In this document: piece by piece, positions 11,901 through 17,999 of the stretch
How the letters are laid out: every line of letters begins with the position of its first letter
Position numbering within the stretch: the first letter of the stretch is position 1
DNA from: Caldilineales bacterium
Lineage (GTDB): Bacteria > Chloroflexota > Anaerolineae > J102
Direction: 5' to 3'
Length of the DNA: 64,000 nucleotides
Assembly: GCA_019695115.1 (NCBI GenBank)
Contig: JAIBAP010000004.1
Coordinates: 99,415-163,414 of the forward strand
Made by a program: the position numbers and the translations under genes
Notes under the pieces: generated by a model
Database searches by the model: none
What the model saw: the letters and a program-made list of their open reading frames with translations, nothing else
What the model was told of the DNA's origin: nothing

Positions 11901-12335
11901 GATGGGCGACTGGCCCTTCATGGGCACGGTGACATAGCCGCCGCTGCCGTTGGGCAAGAGATAGCCCACATCGACCACCGTGACGCCGTTGGGAACATAG
12001 AAATCGACATGCCCGCCGACGCCGGTGGTGGTGCCATCGCGCGGCACGACCTTGATGATCAAGCCGAGCTCATCGTTGACCTGAAGCAAGGGCGTGCCCG
12101 GAACCCAACCGCCGCTGATGCGGTTGTCGAGCAGGGTCTGCGTGGCCGGGTCCAGGAACATGTAGACGAATTTGGTCTGCAGGTTGTGGGCGCTGGCAGT
12201 CTGTGGTCCCAGGTCGGGCAGGCGGCCGGGGAGGTCGATGCCGAAGGGGAACAGGCTGAGCAGCAGGGCCAGGACGGTGGCCAGGCTCAGGATGGCGTTG
12301 AAACGTCGAGTGCGAAGGGAAAGGCGGTGGTACAT
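2955..12335 (-). CDS. Giant secreted multi-domain surface protein with 12 SdrD-B modules
   Basis: 3126 residues from ATG 12335, preceded by a strong CTGGAGGACCC ribosome site. A signal peptide covers about residues 1-50. A unique N-terminal region (about 50-440) is followed by DUF11-like modules (YKIKFYNLGTLTLTNVVVSD and others), three SdrD-B modules, another DUF11, two consecutive DNRLRE-type domains (DTWINQADVGKNNGGD and DSYIQEDSGGNDNYG), eight more SdrD-B modules, a DUF11, a GEVED domain (DAWIDFADDGSW ... DGEVEDYAL) and a twelfth SdrD-B. Most SdrD-B units carry DxDxDGxxDxGE loops, known as Ca-binding in the family. The C-terminus has a fibronectin-III-like module (VRWTTFSEEDITGFVVWRAS ... 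YWYKLQS) and the tail KKLFAPMILRSR. That module recurs in the proteins at 39431 and 45254. Likely a fibrous cell-surface or sheath protein; ligand unknown. Confidence 0.88.
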   Translation of the reverse strand: MYHRLSLRTRRFNAILSLATVLALLLSLFPFGIDLPGRLPDLGPQTASAHNLQTKFVYMFLDPATQTLLDNRISGGWVPGTPLLQVNDELGLIIKVVPRDGTTTGVGGHVDFYVPNGVTVVDVGYLLPNGSGGYVTVPMKGQSPIAIGDGPIGAKLTSQLIGLSAVGPNVLGVTENPVVSASGLHRGTLAGVYGDTGIFYSTDPDTAWGSWQSFSNAANPSEVNRCGVVGTFTLGGAKSITNNSGDVYVPCNKWDAEQAFAWGAKATTYGAAGSVPIVDYGDGRGNSPWGFAAATGGPQSGYAWNFDWDEWQASAKTAADMRSAMGNDEVGPWNRIQYPGSRISKDQPGTVSTTLGFASVDGSTVGAALPLPATTSQTDNTSPKAIRWAVGQLTDSRPEYAWVKIKVNNTAAILDASGCPVFRGDTFGGDAGGSDNGKDHLWRYYEPSVVSWNGCLGIGKPSDRAAVKSGDTFQYKIKFYNLGTLTLTNVVVSDALPSGVTFLSAVPAQNSGPNPLVWNVGTLQPGQKFESLVTVKATGSGLLDNTVTVTSSQLPPQTSTETVYSGGLALLNPSKSVSPTSVAPGGTVQYTVLVQNLGTGPSGSPVTIQEYLPAGFTFVSKDSVTVNGANVTATTTVNTSLPYSTNQPFFSIPSAINAGQSLVLVFTAQVAANASPGSYCNYYTLTQSGVPLTTGSLGCVQVGGGGIGDTVFRDWNNNGAQDSGEEGIAGVTVNLYAGSCPPSGGPIQTKVTDANGNYFFSGLTAGNYCVDAPAPGSGGVPAAYTLTTGNDPTTVTLATDEQRLNVDFGYRPGGAGSIGDKVFEDVASDGVFDGSDVGINGVTVNLYEDTNGNGVIDAGQDVLIATTTTAGGGNYSFTNLDPTRSYIVDPVDGAGSVVDTYFVNPYVATTANPNSVSPADFTAQSNAVTDADFGYFGQTPGSIGDTVCIDGNGNGLCDVGETPIPNITVWLYRDLDDDGVADPGELIDTAVTDPAGNYLFADLGPDGYLVVVDRTDPDLPGGYFPPIELLALSLTSGQNITTADFPFIQAITKSVNLATATPGQTLTYTIIPRYPGDDLLSSIVVNDTVPAGTTFLASGISPNAGGEALDTDDPADGIIDTVTWDLGHNDPGTPGYTGGTPPAACQTTTTIDASADTWINQADVGKNNGGDTTIDTSSASGALKVGLLRFAIGTTTLPAGALYNSASLNLTPTAGAGANRQIEIHSLLTSFTEGTFTNNTCSVGAAWQGPNCTDDWLSAGGNFGSSDYSASNLGTFNPTSNNTTLTADLTSTVSGWLSGGTNRGLAMVPVGSATNTVSWGTRTNGTTTFRPQIIITYTPNGCSGQTIIREAGAGEVPDSYIQEDSGGNDNYGTDNTMKVRPEATKRKHALVKFNLSGIPAGASISSATMTLNVRTAKTNQVQNVHRLLTAWVEGTSATNGVQWNDPNGTGTAGTWASGAFSASDYDAASQGTFTPSTTGNKSLNLTTLVQQWYNGTYTNNGVVLLSSGTSTADAAYASSEDGTTSRRPSLTINWAIPPGNPVGGSSISAGPSLVQGSDTITVRMTLTNDSGAAINNVSPSTLAVTGVSGANASCGGASPGVQNVPNGGSATFTWTCTASIGTTPGEVTFAASASNGTQTWSSATSNSVVVSPQLTFQATVNNPAGVDVVENQATLDTSALTVSSAPATTALTASLGDRVWSDLDGDGIQDAGEPGLAGVEVCATPTGGGAAKCDTTDANGAYRIYGLTNGGTYNVALTPGTIPAGYTATFSPTQPRTATTAGESNTDFGLRPPGTASIGDTVWLDKDEDGVKDADESGLPNITVRLYIDQNNDGVIDGGDTLLQTTTTDANGLYQFTGLHPDDYLVQVLTTSSTTTPYGVVTTIGAAMDPTFGTTNPRDVTITTAGQVVDTADFGYNWGGSIGDRLWYDNDGDEIGPAGTPGGGDAGEPYVAVGGVLSLYYDTNANGDVDPGEPIVAVALSDGVGSYLFDNLPPGNYVVKAEEQQVPAPPSSPNAGQIGVMVATTGSTHAVSLAASQDYTQADFGFIEASEMEGHVFYDVNGNGILDAGETVLPNVTVTITPPAGVDLGAGPGNPVSTTTDGDGEWGFIVPPGTYTVTYNTGDPDIPASLTQATTPVSFTVTQIAGQERIGLDFGRDNSGVIGDRVWSDPDADGVQDGGEPGLSGVTVNLYRDNNNSNTFDGGDTFLAAMTTDVSGLYQFTGLADGNYIVQVDPASLVGYTQTYDNVGGLDRVGQADISGGNTNLLVDFGFKYTLGGASLFTLSGRVYDDANNSGNDESETGFSNVTVTVVCTILGTVTAQTDATGAWSVAGVPNGDTCTVLDADETDLPRTDYAATETPSTPITVTGNTSGLDFGYNQQPGSISGTVCDGTGDGFCDDPGDSPLVLVAVSLRWAGPDGILNTADDVVTNTATNGFGNYSFTNLQPGLYQIVETNPTGYASLADADGGNPDNISQMSSSSFVLGLGENAVDRDFEDAAQDSVVGDFVWRDLDADGIQDGGELGVQGVTVELWQVGGVVPFLTTTTNASGYYSFTAPAGDYFIDFIPPVGYVLSPPDVDDGNPNPDERDSDPNIVTGRTANFTLASGANVTTWDAGLYQVDLAVDKSQQTPSNRTVFYVGEQVTFSIKITNTGESTISLLPLIDLFDNACLQYSTKAASPEESSFDNLNGIIDWNNLTVINAQYLDPNDAFTVNIPFDVVGTSLSGYNTALVEGAADVNSNNVPDQGDTVNFICVEADFGDAPQPTYPTKLDQNGARHVIVPGFYLGASVDSEPDGQPDAAATGDDLAVSDDEDGVSFGPFFPGSSTTVTVTASASGRLDAWIDFADDGSWSQAGDHIFTNQPLNAGVNVLSVPVPANATLTPQTFARFRFSSTGNLSFTGLANDGEVEDYALAIVAPASIGDFVYFDSNGNGVQDGGETTGINGVPVSLLNLGSGQTWNTVTVNGAYLFSNLPPGTYQVSVPSSQPGLVRTTPSPHVVTVVGGQNYTLADFGYIAPTGVALSSFTAMNSNDGVMVRWTTFSEEDITGFVVWRASESEGSYQSVSALIPSRGESGASYGWLDAEAGAGHTYWYKLQSQPNGQFFGPIFNQPEGGFKKLFAPMILRSR

Positions 12336-12483
12336 GGGTCCTCCAGGAGGGCAGGCGCCGGCGCGCCAGAAGAGTGTGCAGACGTCAGGAGGGACGTGCT
12401 GGTGCGTTCAAAGGGTCAAGACGGTGAAGCCTGCCGCAAGTAACGACGAGCGAAGGCCGATCGATCACTGAAACGCCGCTTCC

Positions 12484-12528
12484 ATCCTAACGGATTTCCT
12501 GGCGAAATTTCCTTCCAATTCGCTTACA
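12484..12528 (-). promoter_or_regulatory. Promoter region with 11-bp-spaced direct repeat (site 2)
   Basis: Plus-strand CTTCCA (12512-12517) and CTTACA (12523-12528), 11 bp apart. A minus-strand TAGGAT -10 candidate (12489-12484) lies 22 bases downstream. About 150 bases of leader separate it from the ATG at 12335; I recognise no riboswitch in that leader. Confidence 0.4.
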
Positions 12529-12543
12529 ATCTGGCGCCGCGTC

Positions 12544-14760
12544 TTACCGGCGCTGCCGCAGCCACAGGGGGACGAAGACCTGCACCGCCGCCGCGCCTTC
12601 GGCCAGATAGCGCAGGTCGCCGTTGGTGACATCGTAGAAGGCTACGTGGCCGCGACCGTTGCCATCGACGGCAAGCGACACGTAGCCGCCGGCGTCGGCG
12701 CTGCCTTCGAGGGTCTCCACCTGCCATTGGCCGCCCTGCCGTCGCGCCAGCTTGAGCGTGGCGCTCGTGTCGTCGTAGTAGGCGATCCGAGGCTGGTCGG
12801 ACGCCAACGCCAGCGAAATGGCGCCGGACAGCCCGACCTCAGCCACGTCCTGCATCTGCCAGATGAAGCCATTCCAGGCGGCATAGACCAGCCGGAAGCG
12901 CGTCCAGTCGAAGAAAGCGATGGCCGGCCGGCCCTGGCTGTCCAGCGCCAGCGAAGCATAGCCGCCCACATCGCCGTCGCTGGCCACGGTGGCATAGTCC
13001 CAGTTCCCGCCCTGGCCGCGGGCATAGATCAGGTCGCCATCCACGGCGTGATAGTAGGCGATGTGGACGACATTGGCGGCGTCCACCGCCACCGAGGCAT
13101 AGGTGACAGGCCCGACGCTGTCGATGACCTGGGTCGTCCAGCCCTGGCCGTCCCAGGTGGCCAGTTTCAGGGCGTCGGTGGTGGCATCGAAATAGGTGAT
13201 GTACGGCCGGCCCAGGGCATCCAGGGCGATATCGCTGCCGACGCCCACCTCACCTTCACTCTCCACCGTCTGCACCGTCCAGCCGTTGGCGCTCTGCCGG
13301 GCGTATTTCAGGTCGAGTTGGGTCAGGTCCTGGTAGCTGATGTGGGCGAAGCCGCTGCCATCGATGGCGATGGCGGCATCGCTGCCCACCTCGCCGGCGG
13401 CGTCGACGGTCTCCGTCTCCCAGCCGCTGCCGCTCCAGTAGGCGTGGCGGAGGTCGCCGCGGGTGGCGTCGAAATAGCCGATGTGGGGCCGGCCGGCGGG
13501 GTCGAGGGCCAGCGAGGCGTACTCGCCCACATTGCCGGAAATATCCACCACATTGCTGATCCAGGCGCCATCGCTGAAAGCGACGACATCGAGGGCGTTG
13601 TTGCCGGCGTCCATATAGGCGATCTGCGTCTGGTCGTTGTGCAGTGCCAGGGCGGTGTAGGCGCCGACATCGCCGAAATCGGCCGCCGTCTCGATCACCC
13701 AGCCGTTGCCGTCGTGATGGGCGAGTTTGAGGTCGGCGTTCTGCCAGTCGCGGTAGCTGATGTACGGCCGGCCGGCGCTGTCGATGGCAATCGAGGTGAA
13801 ACCGCCCACATCGCCGGCCTCATCGACGATCTCGATCTCCCACCCGGCCCCCGGCCCGCCCAGCTGACGGGCGTATTTGAGGTCGCCGTTGTCGGCGTCG
13901 TAGTAGCTGATATGGGCCAGGCCCATGCCATCCAGGGCCATGGCGGCGTCGTTGCCCACATTGTCACCGCTATCCACCACTTCATCGTGCCAGCCGCCGC
14001 CATCCCGCCAGGCGAAGTGCAGGTCGGTGCTGCCCAGGTCATAGTAGGCGATGACGGGATGGCCCTGCCCGTCGAGCGCCAACGAAATCTCGCGCGCCAC
14101 CCAGCTGGTGCTCACGGCGGTCTCGATGTTCCAGACCGAACCGCTCCAGCTGGCCAGTTTGATGGCGGTGTGGCTGTCATCGTAATAGGCGATCGACGGC
14201 CGGTTGGCGGCATCCAGGGTTAGCATGGCGGCGGCGCCCACCTCGCCCTGGCTGTCCACCGTCTGCGTGTGCCAGGTCGAGCCATCGAAGCGGGCGTATT
14301 TCAGGTCGCTGGCCTTGCGGTCGTAATAGGCGATGTGCGGGCGTTGGTTGCTGTCCAAAGCCAGCGAGGCGAACAGGCCGACGCCGGGCGCAGCATCGAC
14401 GGTCGTGATCTGCCAGGCCGCGCCGGGGCCGGGGGGTCCGGCGCGAAAAGCATAGTAGAGGTGGTCGCCGCCATAGGCCAGATGGGCGCGGCCGGCGCTA
14501 TCCAGACGAAAATAACGATGGCTCATTTCGTCGATGATGCGCGGGCAATCGACGCACTGGCTGGCCCAGGCCGACGGCTGGGCGGCCCAGGCCGACGGCT
14601 GGGCGGCCCAGACCGACGGCTGGGCGGCCCAGACCGACGACTGGCCGGCTGCGGTCAGGGTTGGGATCAGCAGCAGGCAGAGGGCGCACAACCAGGCCAG
14701 TCGCATCGGTCGGCGGCGGGGGGGAAGGGGGAAGGGAAACAAGGGGGACATAGGCTCCAT
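12544..14760 (-). CDS. Secreted beta-propeller-like repeat protein with FVPLWLR tail
   Basis: About 738 residues; the start is uncertain. ATG 14760 is used here; TTG 14772, ATG 14751 and ATG 14706 are alternatives, and 14706 begins directly with MRLAWLCALCLLL, the signal peptide core. The mature part starts with four copies of a WAAQPSA-type heptad, then a short Cys segment (QCVDCP), then about 13 repeats of roughly 46 residues with the pattern SLALDxxGRPHIAYYD...DLKYA...GWxxxxVDxxGDVGxY, typical of BNR/sialidase-like or WD-like propeller blades. No catalytic residues are recognisable. The C-terminus AVQVFVPLWLRQRR matches the tail type of other proteins in the island. Probably a rigid extracellular binding scaffold; ligand unknown. 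Confidence 0.82.
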   Translation of the reverse strand: MEPMSPLFPFPLPPRRRPMRLAWLCALCLLLIPTLTAAGQSSVWAAQPSVWAAQPSAWAAQPSAWASQCVDCPRIIDEMSHRYFRLDSAGRAHLAYGGDHLYYAFRAGPPGPGAAWQITTVDAAPGVGLFASLALDSNQRPHIAYYDRKASDLKYARFDGSTWHTQTVDSQGEVGAAAMLTLDAANRPSIAYYDDSHTAIKLASWSGSVWNIETAVSTSWVAREISLALDGQGHPVIAYYDLGSTDLHFAWRDGGGWHDEVVDSGDNVGNDAAMALDGMGLAHISYYDADNGDLKYARQLGGPGAGWEIEIVDEAGDVGGFTSIAIDSAGRPYISYRDWQNADLKLAHHDGNGWVIETAADFGDVGAYTALALHNDQTQIAYMDAGNNALDVVAFSDGAWISNVVDISGNVGEYASLALDPAGRPHIGYFDATRGDLRHAYWSGSGWETETVDAAGEVGSDAAIAIDGSGFAHISYQDLTQLDLKYARQSANGWTVQTVESEGEVGVGSDIALDALGRPYITYFDATTDALKLATWDGQGWTTQVIDSVGPVTYASVAVDAANVVHIAYYHAVDGDLIYARGQGGNWDYATVASDGDVGGYASLALDSQGRPAIAFFDWTRFRLVYAAWNGFIWQMQDVAEVGLSGAISLALASDQPRIAYYDDTSATLKLARRQGGQWQVETLEGSADAGGYVSLAVDGNGRGHVAFYDVTNGDLRYLAEGAAAVQVFVPLWLRQRR
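14565..14647. repeat. 21-bp tandem repeat inside coding sequence
   Basis: About four copies of a 21-bp unit (core gacggctgggcggcccag) encode the WAAQPSA heptads just after the signal peptide of the propeller-like protein. The copies differ at one or two bases, so the repeat is probably slippage-prone; the period keeps the frame. Confidence 0.85.
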
Positions 14761-14829
14761 CCATTCGCGCAAGCGCCCACCACTGGCCGCGAGAGGCCGG
14801 TGTGTGGGCGCGGCTGATTAGCGAAGGAT

Positions 14830-14858
14830 AGGATAGCATCGACCCGAAGCCAGTGCAA
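14830..14858 (-). promoter_or_regulatory. Promoter of the propeller-like gene
   Basis: Minus-strand TTGCAC (14858-14853), a 17-base spacer and TATCCT (14835-14830), about 70 bases upstream of the start. No 11-bp direct repeat is present. Confidence 0.45.
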
Positions 14859-14876
14859 GGCGAAAAAGTGAATGCA

Positions 14877-17800
14877 CTACTGCGCCTGGACGGAGATCGC
14901 CGAGACCTGCGGCTCCTTTTTGCTCCCGCCCGTCTTGGCGAAGACGATGGTCAGTTCGCCATCGCTGACGACCGCCGTATAGACTCTGTCCAGAGCCGTT
15001 GCCCTGCCGGCGACGGCATAGATGTCCAGCGCGCTCTCCACCTCGACGCCTTCGATCGTGATCTTCATCAGGCGATCGGTGGCTTTGCTGACCTCGAACT
15101 CGGCGAACTTCAACGTCACCTGATAGACGCCGTTGGGCACAACGAAGCGATAGGAGCCGGGCTTGTCGCGCCGCTTCTGATAGAGCAGATCGTCGTCGGC
15201 GCCGGCCACGGCCGAGCTGCTGGACTTGGATGTGCCGCCAGCGTAGCCCCAAACGTTGTTCCAGCGCTGGTCGGCGTCCCAGATGTGGCCAGTGACATCG
15301 GTGTAGGCGGCGCCGCCGCAGTTGACGCGCTGCCCCGGATAGGGCGTGGCCGTGGGGGTGGGCGTGAGGGTGGGGGTGGGGGTGTCGGTGGGGCAGCTGA
15401 GGCAGAGGGTGGGGGTGGGGGTGGGCGCTGGCGTTTCCAGCACCTCGATGGCGGCGATCATCGGGGGGTAGCTGCCGCTGACTGGATCGAACTGGATGAC
15501 AAGATAGCCGTCGCTGACGGCGATGGCCGTGTAGGTTTTGTCCCAGGCCAGATAACGCCCCCCCGCCACGGCATAGATGTCGAGGTTGTCGTCGACGACC
15601 GTCTCTTCGATGCTGACGCGCATCACGCGTTGGCCCGGGGCATTGGCGGCCATCTCGGCCCAGCGCAGGCGCACGCTGTAGACGCCGGCGGGGACGGCGA
15701 AAATGTACTGGCCTGCCCCCTCGCGGTATTTCTGATAGAGGGGGTCGTCGGTGGTGTTATTCAACGCCTTCGTCGACGACCTGGCTGTGCTGCTGGCGTA
15801 GGCAAAGCCCCAGCTATCCACCCACACCTGGTCGGCAGCCCAGGCCGCGCCCTGGTCGTCGGTGTAGAGGGGGCCGGCGCTGTTGACTCGCTGCACGTAC
15901 AAGGGTCGCGGGGTGGGGGTGGCGGTGGGGGTGAGGGTGGGGGTGGGAGTTTCGGTTGGGGTGGGCGTGGGGGTGAGGGTGGGGGTCGGTGTGGGGGTGG
16001 GGGTGACATAGCTCTGAGCCAGCAAGAGCGCCGCCCCGGCATCCACCCGACCCCAGGCATACTCGACGTCGAAACCGGGGTCGCCCTTATCTACGGCTGT
16101 CTGCTCGATGATCGCCCGCACATTCCACAGATCCAGGTCGGGTCGCGCCGCCCGCACCAGCGCCGCCAGCCCCGCCACATGCGGGACCGCCATCGAGGTG
16201 CCGTTCTTGTTGCCATAGGTGTTGGGGTCGGCCGGCGTCCACAGGGTGCTGTACACCGTGGCGCCGGGGGCCACCACGTCCATGTGGCTGCCGTAGTTCG
16301 AAAGCGACCAGCGCACATCCGCCGAAGTGGTGGCGCCCACGGCGAAGGTCTCGTTGTAGTAGGCGGGATACACAGGCGTGGGGCTGCCCGTGTTGCCCAT
16401 CGCCGCCACCACCAGGACATCGTGCGCCACCGCATATTGCAGCGCCGGCAGCAGATCGGGGTTGTCCACCGGGCCGCTGATCGAGAGATTGATCACGTCG
16501 GCCCCCTGATCCACCGCCCAGGTGATGCCGGCAGTGATGTCGGACCAATAGCCGGTGTTGACCGAGTTCAGGACCTTCACCGGCAGGATCGAAGCCGCGC
16601 CCGCCATGCCGGCGATGCCGGCGCCGTTATCGATGGCGGCCAGGGCGATGCCGGCCACATGGGTGCCGTGGCCGTTATCGTCCTGGACGTTGTTGTTTTC
16701 GGGGTCGGCCACGAAGTTCCAGCCGGGCAGGATGCGGTTGGTGGGAGAGATGAACTCGGTGTGGGTCATGGCGATGCCGGTGTCCACCACCGCCACCACC
16801 ACCCCGGCGCCAAAGCCATAATCCCAGGCGGCAGGGGCATCGATGATCTGGGGGCCGTAGACCTTGCTGGGGTCGTTGTAGTCGGGGTCGTTGGGGACGA
16901 AGGCGGGGATGCTGTCGCCCGCAACCAGACAATCCAGCGTCGCGTGTTCGACCTCGGGCAAACGATTCAGGTCGGCGACGGCGGCGCCCGCCCGGCCGGG
17001 GGCCGAGGTCATGACGAAGGAGCGCAGGGCGGCGTTGTAGCGCCGGAGTGTCAGGTGTTGGCGGGCGAAGATGCTGTCGATGACGCCTGGCGCCGTTTCT
17101 GGCCGGAAACGAACGGTCAGACGGTCGTCGGCGCAGTTCGGGGCCTGTTCGGCCTGCGGTCGCGGCCCGCCAGCCACAGAGCCTGCCGCCCAACCGAAAT
17201 CAACCGTGTCATCGCCGCCAGCCTGGGCGCTGACGATGAGCAGCGGTTTCTCGTCGATGGCGACGCCGCCGCTGATTGTATTCACAGTCAGGATGCGTTG
17301 GCCGGGGTAGAGGTCGGCCAGGACATAGGCGCCCTGGTCGTCGCTCACCGCCTGTTGCAGCACCGGTTCGCCGCCGTCGACGACGCCGTTGCCGTTGAGG
17401 TCATCGATCACCTTGATCTCGGCGCTGGACAGACCAGGCTCGGTCAAGTCCTGTTCGCCGTTGTGGTTGAAATCGCTGTATACCACGCCGGTGAGGGTGC
17501 GCAGGATGAGATTGCCGAAATCGGCCACAGAGGGGTGGCCGGCCGAAACTGACACGCTCTGGCTGCTGTCGGTCGTCAACTCATACCCGGCCAGTGGTGT
17601 CTGGCTGACCTGATAATCGCCATACTCCAGCTGGTCGAAGAGGTAGCTGCCATCGGCCAGGGTGAAGGTCGAAGCCAGCAGGACCGCACCGCCGCCGGAA
17701 TCGCGTAGTTCGATGGCAACGCCGCCCAGCCCGGCCTCGCCGGCGTCGCGCAGGCCGTCGCCATCGGCATCGAAAAAGACCAGGCCCGAAAGTTGCCCAT

Positions 17801-17918
17801 CGGCCTGGCTCTGCCCCAGGATGGGCGCGGCGACGACGAGGGCGCCGATCAGGATCAGCAACACGATCTGCCCGGGACGGCGCCAGGAAACAGGGAAGTG
17901 GGAGAGGATGTCTTTCAT
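14877..17918 (-). CDS. Secreted subtilisin (S8) with two N-terminal SdrD-B and two C-terminal malectin-like domains
   Basis: 1013 residues. A signal anchor (residues about 18-35) is followed by two SdrD-B modules (about 40-240), a Cys-bounded prodomain-like segment (CADDRL ... DCLV), the S8 domain with Asp379 (VVDTGI), His420 (GHGTH) and Ser575 (GTSMAVPH), a Thr-Pro linker, a malectin-like domain, a second Thr-Pro linker carrying CLSCPTDTPTP, and a second malectin-like domain ending ISVQAQ. Malectin folds bind glycans in characterised relatives, so a protease tethered to surface polysaccharide is likely; its substrate is unknown. ATG 17918 follows a weak AGGGTT ribosome site. It lies 81 bases downstream of the paralogue 18000-21362 and may share its transcript. 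It is the most diverged of the four similar paralogues. Confidence 0.88.
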   Translation of the reverse strand: MKDILSHFPVSWRRPGQIVLLILIGALVVAAPILGQSQADGQLSGLVFFDADGDGLRDAGEAGLGGVAIELRDSGGGAVLLASTFTLADGSYLFDQLEYGDYQVSQTPLAGYELTTDSSQSVSVSAGHPSVADFGNLILRTLTGVVYSDFNHNGEQDLTEPGLSSAEIKVIDDLNGNGVVDGGEPVLQQAVSDDQGAYVLADLYPGQRILTVNTISGGVAIDEKPLLIVSAQAGGDDTVDFGWAAGSVAGGPRPQAEQAPNCADDRLTVRFRPETAPGVIDSIFARQHLTLRRYNAALRSFVMTSAPGRAGAAVADLNRLPEVEHATLDCLVAGDSIPAFVPNDPDYNDPSKVYGPQIIDAPAAWDYGFGAGVVVAVVDTGIAMTHTEFISPTNRILPGWNFVADPENNNVQDDNGHGTHVAGIALAAIDNGAGIAGMAGAASILPVKVLNSVNTGYWSDITAGITWAVDQGADVINLSISGPVDNPDLLPALQYAVAHDVLVVAAMGNTGSPTPVYPAYYNETFAVGATTSADVRWSLSNYGSHMDVVAPGATVYSTLWTPADPNTYGNKNGTSMAVPHVAGLAALVRAARPDLDLWNVRAIIEQTAVDKGDPGFDVEYAWGRVDAGAALLLAQSYVTPTPTPTPTLTPTPTPTETPTPTLTPTATPTPRPLYVQRVNSAGPLYTDDQGAAWAADQVWVDSWGFAYASSTARSSTKALNNTTDDPLYQKYREGAGQYIFAVPAGVYSVRLRWAEMAANAPGQRVMRVSIEETVVDDNLDIYAVAGGRYLAWDKTYTAIAVSDGYLVIQFDPVSGSYPPMIAAIEVLETPAPTPTPTLCLSCPTDTPTPTLTPTPTATPYPGQRVNCGGAAYTDVTGHIWDADQRWNNVWGYAGGTSKSSSSAVAGADDDLLYQKRRDKPGSYRFVVPNGVYQVTLKFAEFEVSKATDRLMKITIEGVEVESALDIYAVAGRATALDRVYTAVVSDGELTIVFAKTGGSKKEPQVSAISVQAQ

Positions 17919-17999
17919 GGCTGGAACCCTGAATGATGCCGGCGTCGCCCCGAAGCGCCAGGCGCGACGCCGGGAGTGTTGGCGACGATGAGCGGTGGC

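Noticed and set aside
6171..12443. Open frame of 2090 codons on the plus strand opposite the giant SdrD-B gene
   Set aside because: Composition is Gly/Val/Ala-rich with no domain; it is the antisense of GC-rich repetitive coding sequence, and the minus-strand frame shows clear domains and a signal peptide.
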